DNA of 64,000 nucleotides from positions 280,001 through 344,000 of the forward strand of contig JAODUO010000070.1 in assembly GCA_025642075.2 (NCBI GenBank), given 5' to 3'. Made by a program: the position numbers and the translations under genes. Source of the stretch: Ridgeia piscesae (lineage: Eukaryota > Annelida > Polychaeta > Sabellida > Siboglinidae). Shown piece after piece: positions 12,789 through 39,487 of the stretch (position 1 is its first letter; each line of letters begins with the position of its first letter). The notes below the pieces were generated by a model, which was not told where the DNA came from, did not search any database, and was given only the letters and a program-made list of their open reading frames with translations.

Positions 12789-14720
12789 TTGTAGTGATGG
12801 GGGTGTGTGTGCGTGTGCGTGTGCGTGTGCGTGTGTGTTGCGTGTGCGTGTGCGTGTGCGTGTGCGTGTGCGTGTGCGTGTGCGTGTGCGTGTGCGTGTG
12901 CGTGCGTGTGTGTGCTCGCTGTCGTCCTGTTTGTCTCTTGTCGTCCCTTTTTTTTCCCCCTGCCCGAGCAATGTTCTAATATGAAACTTATTCACACTAT
13001 TGTAAAAGAACACAATTTCCCAAGTTTATTGAAAGTGCCATATAGGGGTCATAGAATAAAGTATCCACCGAGTATATTAAACTTAAAATAGCACCCCATA
13101 GCTTCACTGTAGTGTATTCTGGCAGATGCCATGCGTGTCGCTTCTATTGATGTCGTATATCTCTCCCTGCAGGAAATAACCCAACAACGTCAAAACCAAT
13201 ACCGTATGATTACATGCTGAGCACTGACAGTGTCGATGGGACATTGGTGTACATGTTGTCACCTGACTACGGCAGACTTGACCACTACCAGCGTGAGCAG
13301 CTGTCGCGTCAACGTACCACAGGGGGCAGCACTGTCGGTGACGATATACGACTTCTTGTCCAATGCGTCCAACGCGGAATGTTCATCGCATCTTCTGGTG
13401 ACAACCGACAATGCCACAACAACGAAGGTGTGCGCACAGGCGCACTGGGAAAAGAAAACACTTAAATACGAGGCGACATCTAGTGGACAAAGTGTCGGCT
13501 TTTTGATGCAACAGACAATACCATCAGTTGTCAGCAGATTGTTCATTCTCTTGAATGGTGAGCTGTTTGATGATTCACTTTCTAATAACATTTTATTCAG
13601 TGAGAAACTGGTATTTAATAACATAATTACTACCTAAAATACTTCTATTTTGTCTGTATCCTCCTTAACAGGAGCTCAGGGTTATTTTATTCCTGTACTA
13701 TTCGTAGTTGTGTATAAATGATACGACGAATAGAAGGAAGAGATCAAATTGATTATATGTCATACATCTTATTATTAAAAACACTACTCTGTTCGCCTCC
13801 TTCCCTAGCCCAGTGATCAACTGTCACCAGAGAATATGTAGTCTACATTTGTGGCAACTGAAAATGTTAGTTAATTTATCCATTTTATATATTGCCATTC
13901 AAACACAAGATGGATGATTAGACGTGAGAATACAGCGTTTTCTTGTTCAGGCAAGTAATACTAAGACTACACTTAATTTCTAGTACAAGAAACACATATG
14001 TTTTACGTTTCGAAATGCTCATGCCAACATTTATTTTATAGACAATAGCACAATATAATACAATAATAACTATAATAAAATACATAAATGATACAAACAC
14101 TTAAAATACATTGTATTTTAATTTTTTTTGTTTACTGTATTTTTCCAACTGTTGGTAGACTTCGGATATGGTGCGGTTGTAAGACAGTGTTATGAACAAC
14201 GAGTTATGACAAACCAAGTTTACAGTGTACTGCAAAAACATGTTTCGAATTGAGCTGTACGACCGCGTGTGACATGACACATTTGTTCGTTGTCCACTTC
14301 TAGCCACAGGTAAGTTAGTGGTGAAATGTGGTGCTGACGTCGTCACTCTACCTCCGACCACGACAACCACACCTCTGACACAACGAGACACAACTACAGC
14401 CACACAGAGAGACACAACACCAACGAACAACAACCACAAGAAAGATTTGACGACAACATCGGGAGAGAACGCAACATCCACACCCCTCTCGGAAACAACT
14501 TCCGTATCAGCGAAACCGGTAGTTGAAGAAACCTCCACCGTCGACAGCATTGTCAATTTTCTTAGTAAGTCGCTTCGCTTGTTAACATTTTAACTGGAGT
14601 TGAATTTGTGCAAGTATGACAGATGTGGGGAACTTTGGCCTTTGCAACATATAACATTGAACAGATGAACTTTGTTTTATTGACCAATCGTGTAGTATTC
14701 AAGTGGTGGAGCAATCAAAT

Positions 14721-14771
<51 letters not shown>

Positions 14772-16100
14772 TGCGCGTGTGCGTGCGTGCGTGCGCGCAT
14801 GTGGATGTGTGAAACTTCCTTGGAGAACAAATAAACGACCAGGCACCCTATTTTGATACGCTATAACTAGTTATTCACGTGTAACTAGTCATTCCTGTGT
14901 AGGTTAACAACGTGGAATCTAAAAAAAAATCAGTCCTGCAATATCACTGTCTCAGTCATTCCTTCTGATATGATGATATATAACATACCTATAAATTCTA
15001 TTACATTCGTTGGGCATATAAATTCGCGCGGACTTGATAACAATCATTGTTTACATAACGTGTATTGCGTAGTATTAGTTATATCATTATTTTTGTTGGG
15101 TAATGCTTTCACCTTTTACAATAACCTATACACCTGCATACGATATCATCGAAGTATTTGCCAATGAAATGGACAATGAAGCTTTCATAAACATTTACTC
15201 AGCGTGGTAGATATGTCCACTAATAGAAAGGATAATTGTATAAAACGGATCGCTTCATTGACGTAACTTGCACATCGCTTCTGCTTCCAGGGGACAACAT
15301 TATCGCATTTGCGACAGCGGGTGCCATCTTGTTTCTGCTGATTGTTGTCGTTTGCATTGCGTGCGTCGTCTCTAGGAAGCGAAGGTGAGCAGTCGCTGAA
15401 CTTGTGTCTTTGTGGCTAGTATAAACACGTATAAAGTATTACCAAAAAGTCTTCCTTGCTTTGTTTAATCTATCGCGAATAAAACCATGTTCATTGTTAT
15501 TTAGATGTGTACTGTGTGTGTAGGTTGTGTAATAAACGCAGTCGGTTTGGCGAACTATTGCAATGTGGTGATTTGTTTGACGTTAACTTACACCTTTATG
15601 GAAACGTGCTAGTATGTTAGCCTGGATACTGACGTTGTTACGTTTTTCTATTGCTGTCTCAAAACATGAATCATTAAATAAAACCGGAAATATTGTAACA
15701 CTTTTGGGTCAGTTTGCTTTTCGAAAGTTGAGTAATTTCTGTTTGACCTGCTATTTACCGTTTCCCCAGCAGGACCACAAAGATCGACGAGCACGAGGTG
15801 ATTGACGGTTGGCTGTGGCAGTCACAGCCCCAGACCCCCGGCCTCTCGCACCCGCCCAGCAACGCGTCGACACTCAACAAGCAAGACACCATCGACCCAT
15901 ACGCGGCTTCCGGTAACCAGCGCCCCGTGACCGCGCAGACCGGAAACAGTCCATCGCCGCCCCCCGGCAATACTGATCTCTACGCCGTGCCCAACAAGAA
16001 GAAGAAACCGCAGACGGCGTTCACTGAACCGACGTATGACAACATCGACGGAGCGAATAAACCCGAACTTGTGTATGGTTACGCGAGGGAAATAGCGTAA
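7915..16100 (+). CDS. Receptor B: lectin-like/CUB-like type I membrane protein
   Basis: Proposed exons: 7915-7984 (or -7988), ~12084-12231, 12544-12692, 13173-13557, 14304-14564, 15291-15384, 15773-16100. Exon 1 has a strong start context (CGCCATGG) and codes a signal peptide ending near GVLG. Exons 2-3 give a lectin-like region: a LGCDDHY...FLGRT segment and a final IHVEYDC, which is the usual SUEL ending. Exon 4 is CUB-like (SSCRVNVPQG, later ECSS and KVC). Exon 5 is a Thr/Pro-rich stalk starting after VKCGAD. Exon 6 is the membrane helix followed by SRKRR. Exon 7 is the tail with DLYAVP, TYDNI and VYGYA. Exon 4 should be a multiple of three (phase 1 to phase 1) but is 385 nt: it starts in one frame and its conserved part lies in the next, implying one surplus base near 13225-13300. 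The frame and boundaries of exon 2 and its join to exon 3 are uncertain. A secreted or broken copy is possible. Confidence 0.7.
7985..12083. other. Intron 1 of receptor B
   Basis: About 4.1 kb without recognisable coding sequence. It holds a (TA)n tract at 9085-9118. At about 11110-11245, and more weakly at 11790-11840, it holds a low-complexity stretch of repeated TTCAATTCC/AATTCC words, possibly an internal part of a mobile element. Confidence 0.5.
12713..12916. repeat. (TA)n followed by (GTGTGC)n in intron of B
   Basis: Alternating TA at 12713-12787 (with TG interruptions at the end), then about 118 bp of GTGTGC hexamers. Alternating purine-pyrimidine DNA of this kind is prone to the Z form. 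Confidence 0.9.
14720..14800. repeat. (GT)n microsatellite in intron of B
   Basis: A GT run grading into GCGTGCGTGCGC, located between the stalk and membrane exons. Confidence 0.9.
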
Positions 16101-16283
16101 TGGGCGTCTTTGTATTAAATAATGTGTGTAATTACTGAAAGTTAAAATTGCATCCAGTCAAACAAATGCTCAGTCCGATCACTTGCTGAATAACAATTAG
16201 GATAAGTATGCTTTAGGTATATAGTGATGATTGTCCACATATGTATGGGTGTAGCGTACAAACAACAGCGTTGAAGCTCTGTT

Positions 16284-16431
16284 TGGGGAGGGAGGGGAGG
16301 GAGGGGAGGGCAGGGCAGGGCAGGGCAGGGCAGGGCAGGGCAGGGAAGGGCAGGGCAGGGCAGGGCAGGGCAGGGCAGGGCAGGGCAGGGCAGGGCAGGG
16401 CAGGGCAGGGCAGGGCAGGGCAGGGCAGGGG
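16284..16431 (+). repeat. (GGGCA)n pentanucleotide array, G-quadruplex-prone
   Basis: GGGAG units change into about 25 copies of GGGCA. The array starts 184 bp after the stop codon of receptor B, so it lies in the 3' UTR or just beyond. Runs of three G separated by two bases fit the G3N2 quadruplex pattern on the plus strand. Confidence 0.93.
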
Positions 16432-16746
16432 AGCCTTCTTTATGTTTTCGACATTAATATTGTATTTAACTTTCAGTGCATATGTCTTATCCACGGTGGT
16501 ATTTATAACGCAACAATTATATATGACATGAAGTGCCTTGTAGCTGGATGAAATGTTTTCCAAGATCAAGGGAAGGGATAACTTGAACACACCGGTTCCG
16601 TTTTGTGCATTCATACCACTGATGTGTTACGATTTCTTTATGCTGCTAAAACATAGATGTACCAGAATATTATGTACACATTGTGTGTATTAGGAGTGGG
16701 ACAATTCTTCCTGACGTTTGTTAAGTATAATAATTGTCATTATATA

Positions 16747-16805
<59 letters not shown>

Positions 16806-17446
16806 ATATTTATATATTCATATATGTTATATACGAAAGTAGATACATATTTATACAACCAATCGTAGAAATTATAATTTTTTTTACAATAATCAAGACT
16901 CGATGTTTCAAACTTTCTTTGTCACATAAATGTGACGGAACAACATAGACCTTGTGCTAAACGCATTTGCATGCGAACGGGTCATCTCTGAGCGGACACT
17001 TACCTTTCGTGACAGATGTTACAAGCGCTGATATTTGGCACACGCGTAATAATCCAGGATACATTTATATTACCAAGTGCGCTTCATAAAACATACAAAC
17101 GTCATGTTTAACATAGGTCTATTAAGCACTGATGAACAAAACACATCGTCTAATCTAGGAATCCACCATAGGAGCAGGATCAGTGGAGGTGATATTTATT
17201 TTGTACAGTTCTGTAAACAGGTGTTCTAATGATAGATTAATGGAGAATTATATTGAGAGGATAAATGTGATATATTTTAATGTGCATCTTCTGATTTGCG
17301 TATCTTTTAAAATATGGTACATATGTAACATTCGCAAATGACAAATTTTTTTCTGCTTTATGTGAAACATTTGAATGGTAACCAGTAACAAAGTATCTTG
17401 TGTTGTTTTTCGATGGTTCTTATGTGCATGAAAACCGTGTTGTGGT

Positions 17447-17493
<47 letters not shown>

Positions 17494-18042
17494 TTGTGTG
17501 AGGGTGTGTGTGGTGCATGTGGTGTGTGTAGTATGTCATATACTCATGAGGGGTCGCTACATGCATTTTCATATGGAGATTGGGTAGTCACATACCCCTA
17601 CCTTTCCCATAAAAAAATATACTGATCTATGGACTCATTTACGAAACTCACACTCGCGCGCCAGTGCGTGTATATTTGGGGAGTCTGTCACCGTGTTACT
17701 GAGTGTGTGAGTCACAGGTCAAGCGGCTGAAATAAGTTGTTTAGCCTGAACTTGCGACTCGTTAAGTTTGCTAGGCAACTATTATCTTGACAAAATAGCG
17801 AAGGCGAAATATGAATCCTTAATTAAGGAGTTACCTGAATTTTTGAGTTTCCCTCTCCCATTCTGTCTCTCACGCTATTTCTCCCCCTCACGTTTTGCAA
17901 TAGAAATACAAGATTCACAATATCAACGTAATAGTCAACTTATCGCCAACAGTCGCCTTGTACAAACACGGACCGCTGTAAAATGTGGTCTTTAAAATAG
18001 TGGCGCCATACGGTGGGAAAATGAAAATTAGATGATGCGATA

Positions 18043-18130
<88 letters not shown>

Positions 18131-19318
18131 TGCGTGTGCGTGACGTGCGGGCTGCGGGCGTGCGTCGGTGCGGGCGGGCGTGCGTGCGGGCGGGCGTGCG
18201 GGCGGGGAGCGCGGGCGTGCGGGCGTGCGGGGGCGGGCGGGCGTGCGTGCGTGCGTGCGTGCGTGGCGTGCGGGCGGGCGTGGCGGGCTGGTGGGTAAAA
18301 AGTGTCAACTCATGGGTAAAGCTTTCATTACATTTGTTCCATGGTATAACTTAGGCATCAGAGGGGGCTAAGAACCGCCGGAGCTTCAGCATCACTCCGC
18401 TTCCCCTGTCTGGCGATGGATCGTGACATCGTAATACGACAGGGGAGGGAGAGAGGGTGCTGGCAAAACGTTGATGACGCAACTCTTTGTCTATGATACA
18501 TACACTGACATCTAAGCAATAATCCTTGACAAGTTGATGCTGTTGGAGGCTCCAAAATAATCTCAGGAGGGATGCATTTGAAGTTTACTAGTGGACCTCA
18601 TCCCAAAATATTCACTATGGCCTGCGTTTTGTTATGAGATGGTCTGCTGAAATCTGAATACATGGGCTCGCATTTGGTTCAGATGTGTATCATTCCTAGT
18701 GGCCTCGAAGGCAGAGGTTCAGAGCATTCTTGTTTACACAGTGTCTGGGGTAGTTCGGTGAAAATGACTAATGACAGTTATGCGTCTAATATATATTTAT
18801 AGGAGTAAAAGGACTAATTTTAGTGCATTTTTGTTTTTTATTTACATTACATTAACCAACTTGACTTTTTACTTGTCAAACAATGCATTGTCAAACAATG
18901 ACTGGTGATCAAAAGAAGTCAGTCCCACTTAGATGAGCAGCTTGTAGTTACTCTTGCCATGGACTAGGCTTTAAGTTAATTTTAGTTCACAGTCGTGCAG
19001 CGGCTGGATACCATATCGCGTCGGTTCTTTGTTCTCGTGACCTATATAGTCAGCGGTGCGTGACGCGTGACGCAGAACATTATACCGGCGGTTTGCGATG
19101 TACTCAGACAGTTTGGTGTTTACTACTAGAGTACGCCCTAATGTTGTAGATGTTAGTGTGACCCACTGACAAAACTCGTAAAGGGTTGAAGATGTGATTT
19201 AATACCAGATGGAGAGTGTCTGAACCGGAAGTAGGTTCTCGTACACATTGGAACTCGTAACTACTGGATTTGGCGTGTTGTTCTTACGTTCGACCCGAGT
19301 GTGTGGAAGGGACGGGCG
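16432..19318. other. Intergenic region between receptors B and C with several microsatellites
   Basis: Contains (TA)n at 16741-16805, (TG)n at about 17446-17525, and a 250-bp (TG)n plus (CGTG/GCGGGCG)n tract at 18043-18295. A 21-bp core GCCGGAGCTTCAGC..ACTCCGC sits near 18375 and again near 21655. The 300 bp before 19319 should contain the promoter of C. No gene was recognised. Confidence 0.5.
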
Positions 19319-26571
<7,253 letters not shown>

Positions 26572-26718
26572 TTGTTTCATTCTGTTAAAACATTGCATGT
26601 CTGTGATCAACAAGAATAAGTATCTGGTCAGCAAACACTGTTGTTCTCCTCTTGGCATCGCTGCGTCAAGGATGAAGTTGGCCATGGTTGCCGTCGTCTT
26701 TTTCTTCATCGTTTCCCA

Positions 26719-27210
26719 TCACTTTTCTCTCACCGTGTTCTCTATTAATATTTCCCCCCTCCTATCTTTTGTTGTCGTTCTCCATTCTCCTCTCACTCTT
26801 TCCAGATATCTGTTAACGTAGTCCTCCCATCGCAATCCTTCTCTTCTTCGCTTCCTTTTATCTTCCAACTTCTGGACATCTGATATCTTTGCCAGGTTTT
26901 CATCTCCTATTCTTTCCATATGACCACCACATTTAAATCTACTCCTCATCAATATCTTCTTAACACTTTCATTCACTCCAATCTCCGCTCTCAGCTCGTC
27001 CATCTGCTCTTATCCGCTCTCTTCGCTCCCACGATTCTTCTTATCCCGTTGTTTTTCGCAAACCTGCACATTTTCTTGTTGTTTCTCTGTTGGTGCCATC
27101 GTCTCTAAGCCTGCTACCCTATCTTTCTTCAACTTCTTTATGGCTCTACCTCATCAACCTCGATCTCTTCCATCCTTACTTCTCCCTCAACTGTACTAAG
27201 TAGATCCTGT
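26719..27210 (-). mobile_element. Truncated, internally deleted LINE (reverse-transcriptase C-terminus)
   Basis: On the minus strand a frame at 27003-26719 reads MDELRAEIGVNESVKK, then RSRFKCGGHMERIGDE, then LRWEDYVNRYLERV and GEWRTTTKDRRGE. This is a very characteristic LINE C-terminus, normally with GHVERMGDE. Upstream on the same strand, to about 27065, VCRFAKNNGIRRIVG is readable after a frame change. Further up, near 27130, AIKKLKKDRVAGL resembles the first reverse-transcriptase motif. The catalytic middle of the enzyme (around YxDD) is absent, so the copy is deleted and inactive. Confidence 0.8.
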
Positions 27211-28087
27211 TCTCTGTTTTCCCTTTTCCTGTATGGGATCAGCAAAGTATAATGTTTATTTGGTATCAGTAACTCTGACATGAAAATCCTACCCCGTAGG
27301 GGTCTATAATTGCACTTTCGTGACCATTCTCTGGCTACTAAGGTTTGACGATTGATTTGACTTCTATGGACTATTTAAAAAAGATTTAGCCACCCGGTCC
27401 CTCTAACAAATGCTGGTATTTTCCGCCAGAGGGCCACATCCAAAATGGCCGCGCTGGCACCATCTCGAAAAATTAACAGTTGTACGAAATAGGCTTGAGC
27501 CATTGCTCAGCGTATGTGTAGTGTAATATCTTCTACAGTGCCTGGCAGATTCAGTAGTTTTATGGTGGCTAATTACACGATGGTCTCCGGTCTGTTTGTG
27601 TCCTGGCGGCCTGGTGTTCTCTTGTCCCGCAAGGCGTCATGCAACGTGCTTTTCACAAAGTGATGGGCAATGTGGCCAAACCAGGGGAGTTAGAATAGCT
27701 TTTCTGTTGACGACACTGGGTATTGCTTACCAGCTGTTGCAAGGACATACACTTGGTGCCTAGATAATGAAAATTGTGCGTTCGTTTTGTGAAATAAAGT
27801 TGCATTGTTTGCACATTAGTAATAATATCCTGCAATTCATCTGGTCGATATCTTCATGAAAGGAGAAACAAATTCGCGTTCCCAAAATATTCAAACGTTA
27901 CATTTGATTCTGATTGTAGATGACACAGACGTCGCATCACCGCAAAATCAGCCTTGACCCTGTCCATGGTTTGTCCACTTGGCGTCGTCCGAGGCGAGGA
28001 ACTACACCGTAACAAACTCGTACCATGACGCAACGCACGAACGCTACCCCAAGCCTGGAGATTTTTCAATGATATATATGTCAACAA

Positions 28088-28126
<39 letters not shown>

Positions 28127-28141
28127 AAATTTAATATATAT

Positions 28142-28173
<32 letters not shown>

Positions 28174-29006
28174 TAAATTATTGACACACACACACACACA
28201 TTATATATATATAAATTATATAATTGTTGACTACAAACGTAGGCATTTCCTGCATTTGTAGCGTGATGCGTAGACCTTTGCCCCGATGAGCTACCACCAT
28301 TAGTTGCAGACATGTTACGTCGTTGTTATGTAGACCAGGATGTTTGTATACAGGCGCTGTGCGCGCGTATATATTGCGATGGATAACTTCGGATAATACA
28401 ACGTACATAGCTCTTTGATGGCAGTCAGTAATGACATTCTTAAGCAAGTGCAGGTTATTTATCAGTTAGACGAAAGTGAGCTGTAGCACAACATGTTTGT
28501 GTTTCTCTATAAAACACAACCGAGGCATGCATATATTTGCACAATAAACTTTTGTAAATAGCAATACTAATTCAAATGACTACCCTACTCTTAATCAATG
28601 GAGTAATATCCTTATTGTAGTGAATTAAGAATAACAACTTCAAAGTGCAATTGTATATCCTCAGTTTGTAGATTATGTGTGTGTGGTGCACAGCTTCTGT
28701 CGTGTTTTGATAATGTATTATTATGTTTGAATGAGCAACATATGTTGCCTTGGCAATTAAGAGGTGATGCTTTTATACATGTGTATATACATATTTAAAA
28801 TGTTCTGTTGTCAATAAAATTATACTCTCCTAACATAGTCCTTTTACTATGGTTACATGTTATGACAATAAACTGTGTATACAATAAAATAGGTTCACTG
28901 ATTAAAAAAGTAAAAATGCAATTTGATTGAACAAAAAATCAGTATGTTTAAATGAAAATGTCTCAAAATAATGACACACACTGTCCTTGTCTGCTCTGTG
29001 TTTGTT

Positions 29007-29051
<45 letters not shown>

Positions 29052-30591
29052 TTTCTCTTGTCTCTAGCTCACGTCTTTTTCTCTCTTTTCTCATCACTTC
29101 CTCCTCTCTATTTCTCTCATCCTGTGTATTCTCTTCTCTCCATCTCTCTTCCCCTACCTCCTGTCTTACCCACTGTCTTCTCTCTGTCTCTTTCCTCCAT
29201 ATTTCTTTCCCTCTCATACCCTGTCTCTCTGCCCCCCTGTATTTCTGTCTCCCCAGTCCTACCTCCCTCTCTTTCTTCACACATACACACACACATGTAT
29301 ATTCACACACACATGCATACACACACATGCACACACACATACAAATGCACACACACATGCACGCAAGCACACACATGCATACACACACATGCACACACAC
29401 ATACAAATGCACACACATGCACATACACACACACACATACACACATGCATACACACACACATGCACACACACATACAAATGCACACACATGCACATACAC
29501 ACACACGCACGCAAGCACACACACACACGCGTGCACGCATGCACACACAGTCTCCTCTAGCTCTTCTCTCAGTTAAAGAATTGGATGAATGAAAAGTATT
29601 ACAATATTTATAATTTTCTTTCAAATCACACAACCTTAATTCCTATAACTCAACATTCAAGCAACATTCGACTTCAAACATTTATTCAGTTTGCAACAAT
29701 AGTTGACTCCAACATTCAAGTTTTATTCACAACTCTTTTCAGTTTCAAAAACTGTGCAGTAACAAGTTGCAACAACATAACTTATTGTAATTAAACCTTA
29801 TTAATTATTCTTGCTTAACATATGAATGCATATACAGTGAGGTGATGTAAAACTAGGACACTCCTGTGATCTGTCTTACATGACCAGATGTAACAATGCT
29901 ACTAAATCTAGCTTCTGCTTCATACCACTCATTTGATACATAATCATCTCTCGCAGACAGTATCGTTTTGACAAATAAGGAACTATAACAATTATTAATA
30001 TCACTGGCAAAAGGTAGCCACCTGAGAACCATTTTTCTACCAGCTGAAGTCTCAGAAGATGATCTTATGAAGAGACCATGAATTATAAAAGAACAAAGAT
30101 GCTTTGTGAAATTATACATATGTCAGATATCTGTTGACCAAACTAGATAAGTTCTGCTTTGTACAGCTGCCTAGTAACCAAACGTGATCATGGGAGGAAT
30201 AAGCCATATCATGTACCAACATGGATTAGTTTACAACATAAGACACATTAGAAAGTATTGTCTTCTATAAATTTACAAATATAAACTTGAATGACAAATT
30301 TTTTAAGTTTGAAAAGCAAATACTTATGCTACCAATCATTATCTGACAAAATGATGCACGTCTTGTTTGATGTTGAAATGTTCTGTAGTCTGGTAGAAGG
30401 CAATAGATGATCTTAATGACAGACATAATGTATAATTTCAATTGAAAAAATATGGATTTTCAACCAAAACAAATGGCACATTATAAACGCACATTTCTGT
30501 GCACTGCCCTGCAAACATCCGTTGTGACATAAACTATTTGTGCGAAGTATAGAAATACATATCTATGTGAGAGATCTTGCACTATGACTGT
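27211..30591. other. Intergenic region between C and ASCC3 (convergent 3' ends)
   Basis: No gene recognised. An AATAAA at 27793-27798 could serve C only if its 3' UTR runs through the LINE. Microsatellites: (TA)n at 28089-28175, (CA)n at 28183-28200, (TA)n at 29012-29049, a CT-rich block at 29055-29275, and (CACA/CATG/CAAATG)n at 29278-29550. The 3' UTR of ASCC3 should lie immediately left of 30592. Confidence 0.5.
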
Positions 30592-37542
<6,951 letters not shown>

Positions 37543-39371
37543 CTACAACAACAACAAATGATAATGATGAGTTTTCTATGCAATGCACAGCAGAATAAAT
37601 AACATCATTCACACATGACCTTGGTTGACCTGTCAGCTTTCTCGTGATCAGATGTAGGTCAAAATTATTCTGCAACATAGTCAAACAATTGTTCTTGTTG
37701 CTGAAAAAAAACCATAACATATATTATACTGTATACAAAAAAGTGATATATTTGGCTGTATTTGTTGCAAACATTTGGTTTTTGTCTGTTGATTTTAATA
37801 TTCTTTGTGTAATTTCAATTTTTTCTGCTTCAGTTGTATGCTAATATAACATCAATCTATACTTATGTATATTGACCTATATATTATATTGACCTATATA
37901 TTATATTGACCTATATATTCTAAACTAAAGCGCCACATATTAAATATGTGGTGCTAATTGTTTTATTGTTGCTTGCAGAATACTGAAAACAGACTAAGCT
38001 GTATCATGGAAGATGTTCTTGCTATACAAACTGCCTTAAATTTCTTCGTGTTTAATATTAACATATTTTATTTTAACTAGCAAGATATTATTGTTTAAAT
38101 ACAGATACGTCATAAGTGAATGAGACACTGTAGAAATTGATTGTATTTTGTTGTTAAGCTTCATGTAAAATTTTATTTATATAAATTGTGCATTTAAATG
38201 ATCACCTCTGTGATCCACCAATAGATAGATCTGAAGATCTAATAATATATTATCTAACAAAATCACAATCAATTATCTCTGGTGTAGGCAGTATAGTAAT
38301 AGCTAACAAGGGCTCAGTAACAGAGGTGTCAAACTGTTGGATTCTTAATCATATTCATCTTATGCCAGTTTTACCTGTGTCTTTTGGGTGAGAGAATTAC
38401 AATAAAGCCATTGTTTCCATCTACCTGGTGTCTGTGTCAGAGGAAACAAAAGGACTCACAAGAGGGGAAGTGGTACCTCTCAACTGACTCATTAAACAAC
38501 TTTAATTACTAACAAATAAATACATAAAGCACTGCACATCTAAAAAAGTCCATTCAGTGGTGTAAAAATAAGATTCTACACGAATTGTGAGAATCCTAAG
38601 GAGGTCCCTTCAACAGACCAACACAAAGGTTGTTTCAGCAATGTCCTTGAGACCCTAACTCTTCATCAGGCTATCCCAGATTCTGCTTCCACAAGAACTG
38701 CAAACAAAGTGCTGATCTTAGTGGACCAGGACTTTGTTTACCAGCAGCTAGAGCCACATGGTTCCGCATGGCCGAACACACTGTTCCTACACAATAGACA
38801 AACTGGACATTGGGCAATGTGAGTCACACAGCCAGTGATTCACTAACTGTGTCACTGGCAGAGCAACTCATTACTGATTTGTAATTACAAAGGATTGACC
38901 TGTGAACTGAGGTTGATTTTGTTTGGGGTAGGGGGTCACACTTAAGTTTGCACATATCAGATGTTGCTATGGCAGAAATTTGTAAAGATATATCCTGCAT
39001 CATATTGTGGATAAACACCTCATATGTATCAACATCGTCATTGTGCAGCTGCAGTGTCCCATGGTTGAGCGAAGGCCTACAAGATAGTTTATTAAATTTC
39101 TCAAACAAGAGAACATTGTGTGGAATCAAAATTAAAATCAAAAACAAAATCATAAAAAACATAATTACATAGGCAGCCGCAGACAAATATTCCACACATT
39201 CACACTGGTTCTGGCAGTGGTGACAAATCGGCCTCTCGTATGTATAAATATGAATAATATACATTGCTTGTATAGGGACATAATCACGATTAATGGCAAC
39301 TTAAAATAGTGTTTTGACAAATGCCTGATCAACAATCAATACAAAATGTCCAGTCAACAGTGGTCAGATGT
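37543..39371. other. Spacer between 5'-most ASCC3 exon and receptor D
   Basis: AT-rich. It has a threefold 17-18 bp tandem repeat (TTGACCTATATATTATA) at 37865-37920 and a small inverted repeat at 37926-37954. It also has a block at 38734-38830 that recurs upstream of E and F (listed separately). No ASCC3 exon and no other gene is visible. Confidence 0.5.
38734..38830 (+). promoter_or_regulatory. Distal conserved block upstream of D
   Basis: The words TTTACCAG, GTTCCGCATGGCCGAACA and ACATTGGGCAATGTG recur in the same order at 47468-47550 (upstream of E). They recur more diverged at 55073-55160 (upstream of F). The block lies about 0.7-1.1 kb before each start codon. It could be a shared enhancer or simply residue of the tandem duplication. 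Confidence 0.55.
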
Positions 39372-39487
39372 GGAGAGTGACCCCCAGTGCATTCTTCCAT
39401 TGTTAGTCATCTGCAAGACCAAGCTGGTCACTGCTGTGACATCTACCTGCAGTGATGTCATAAGAGTGGACAGTGCAGGAGGTGACC
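39372..39487 (+). promoter_or_regulatory. Conserved proximal promoter/5' UTR block of D
   Basis: Shares with E (48424-48535) and F (55767-55874) a GTGACCCC element about 110 bp before the ATG. It also shares a TGGTCA...TG element and then TGCAGTGATGTCA followed by a CAGTG..GGA/GTGACC segment ending at the ATG. TGATGTCA resembles a CRE/AP-1-type half site. The match runs to the start codon with spacing conserved to a few bases. Confidence 0.65.

Noticed and set aside
38824..39264. 146-codon minus-strand frame with a hydrophobic segment between ASCC3 and D
   Set aside because: Does not resemble ASCC3, has no splice support, and overlaps the spacer upstream of D that is partly conserved as non-coding DNA.
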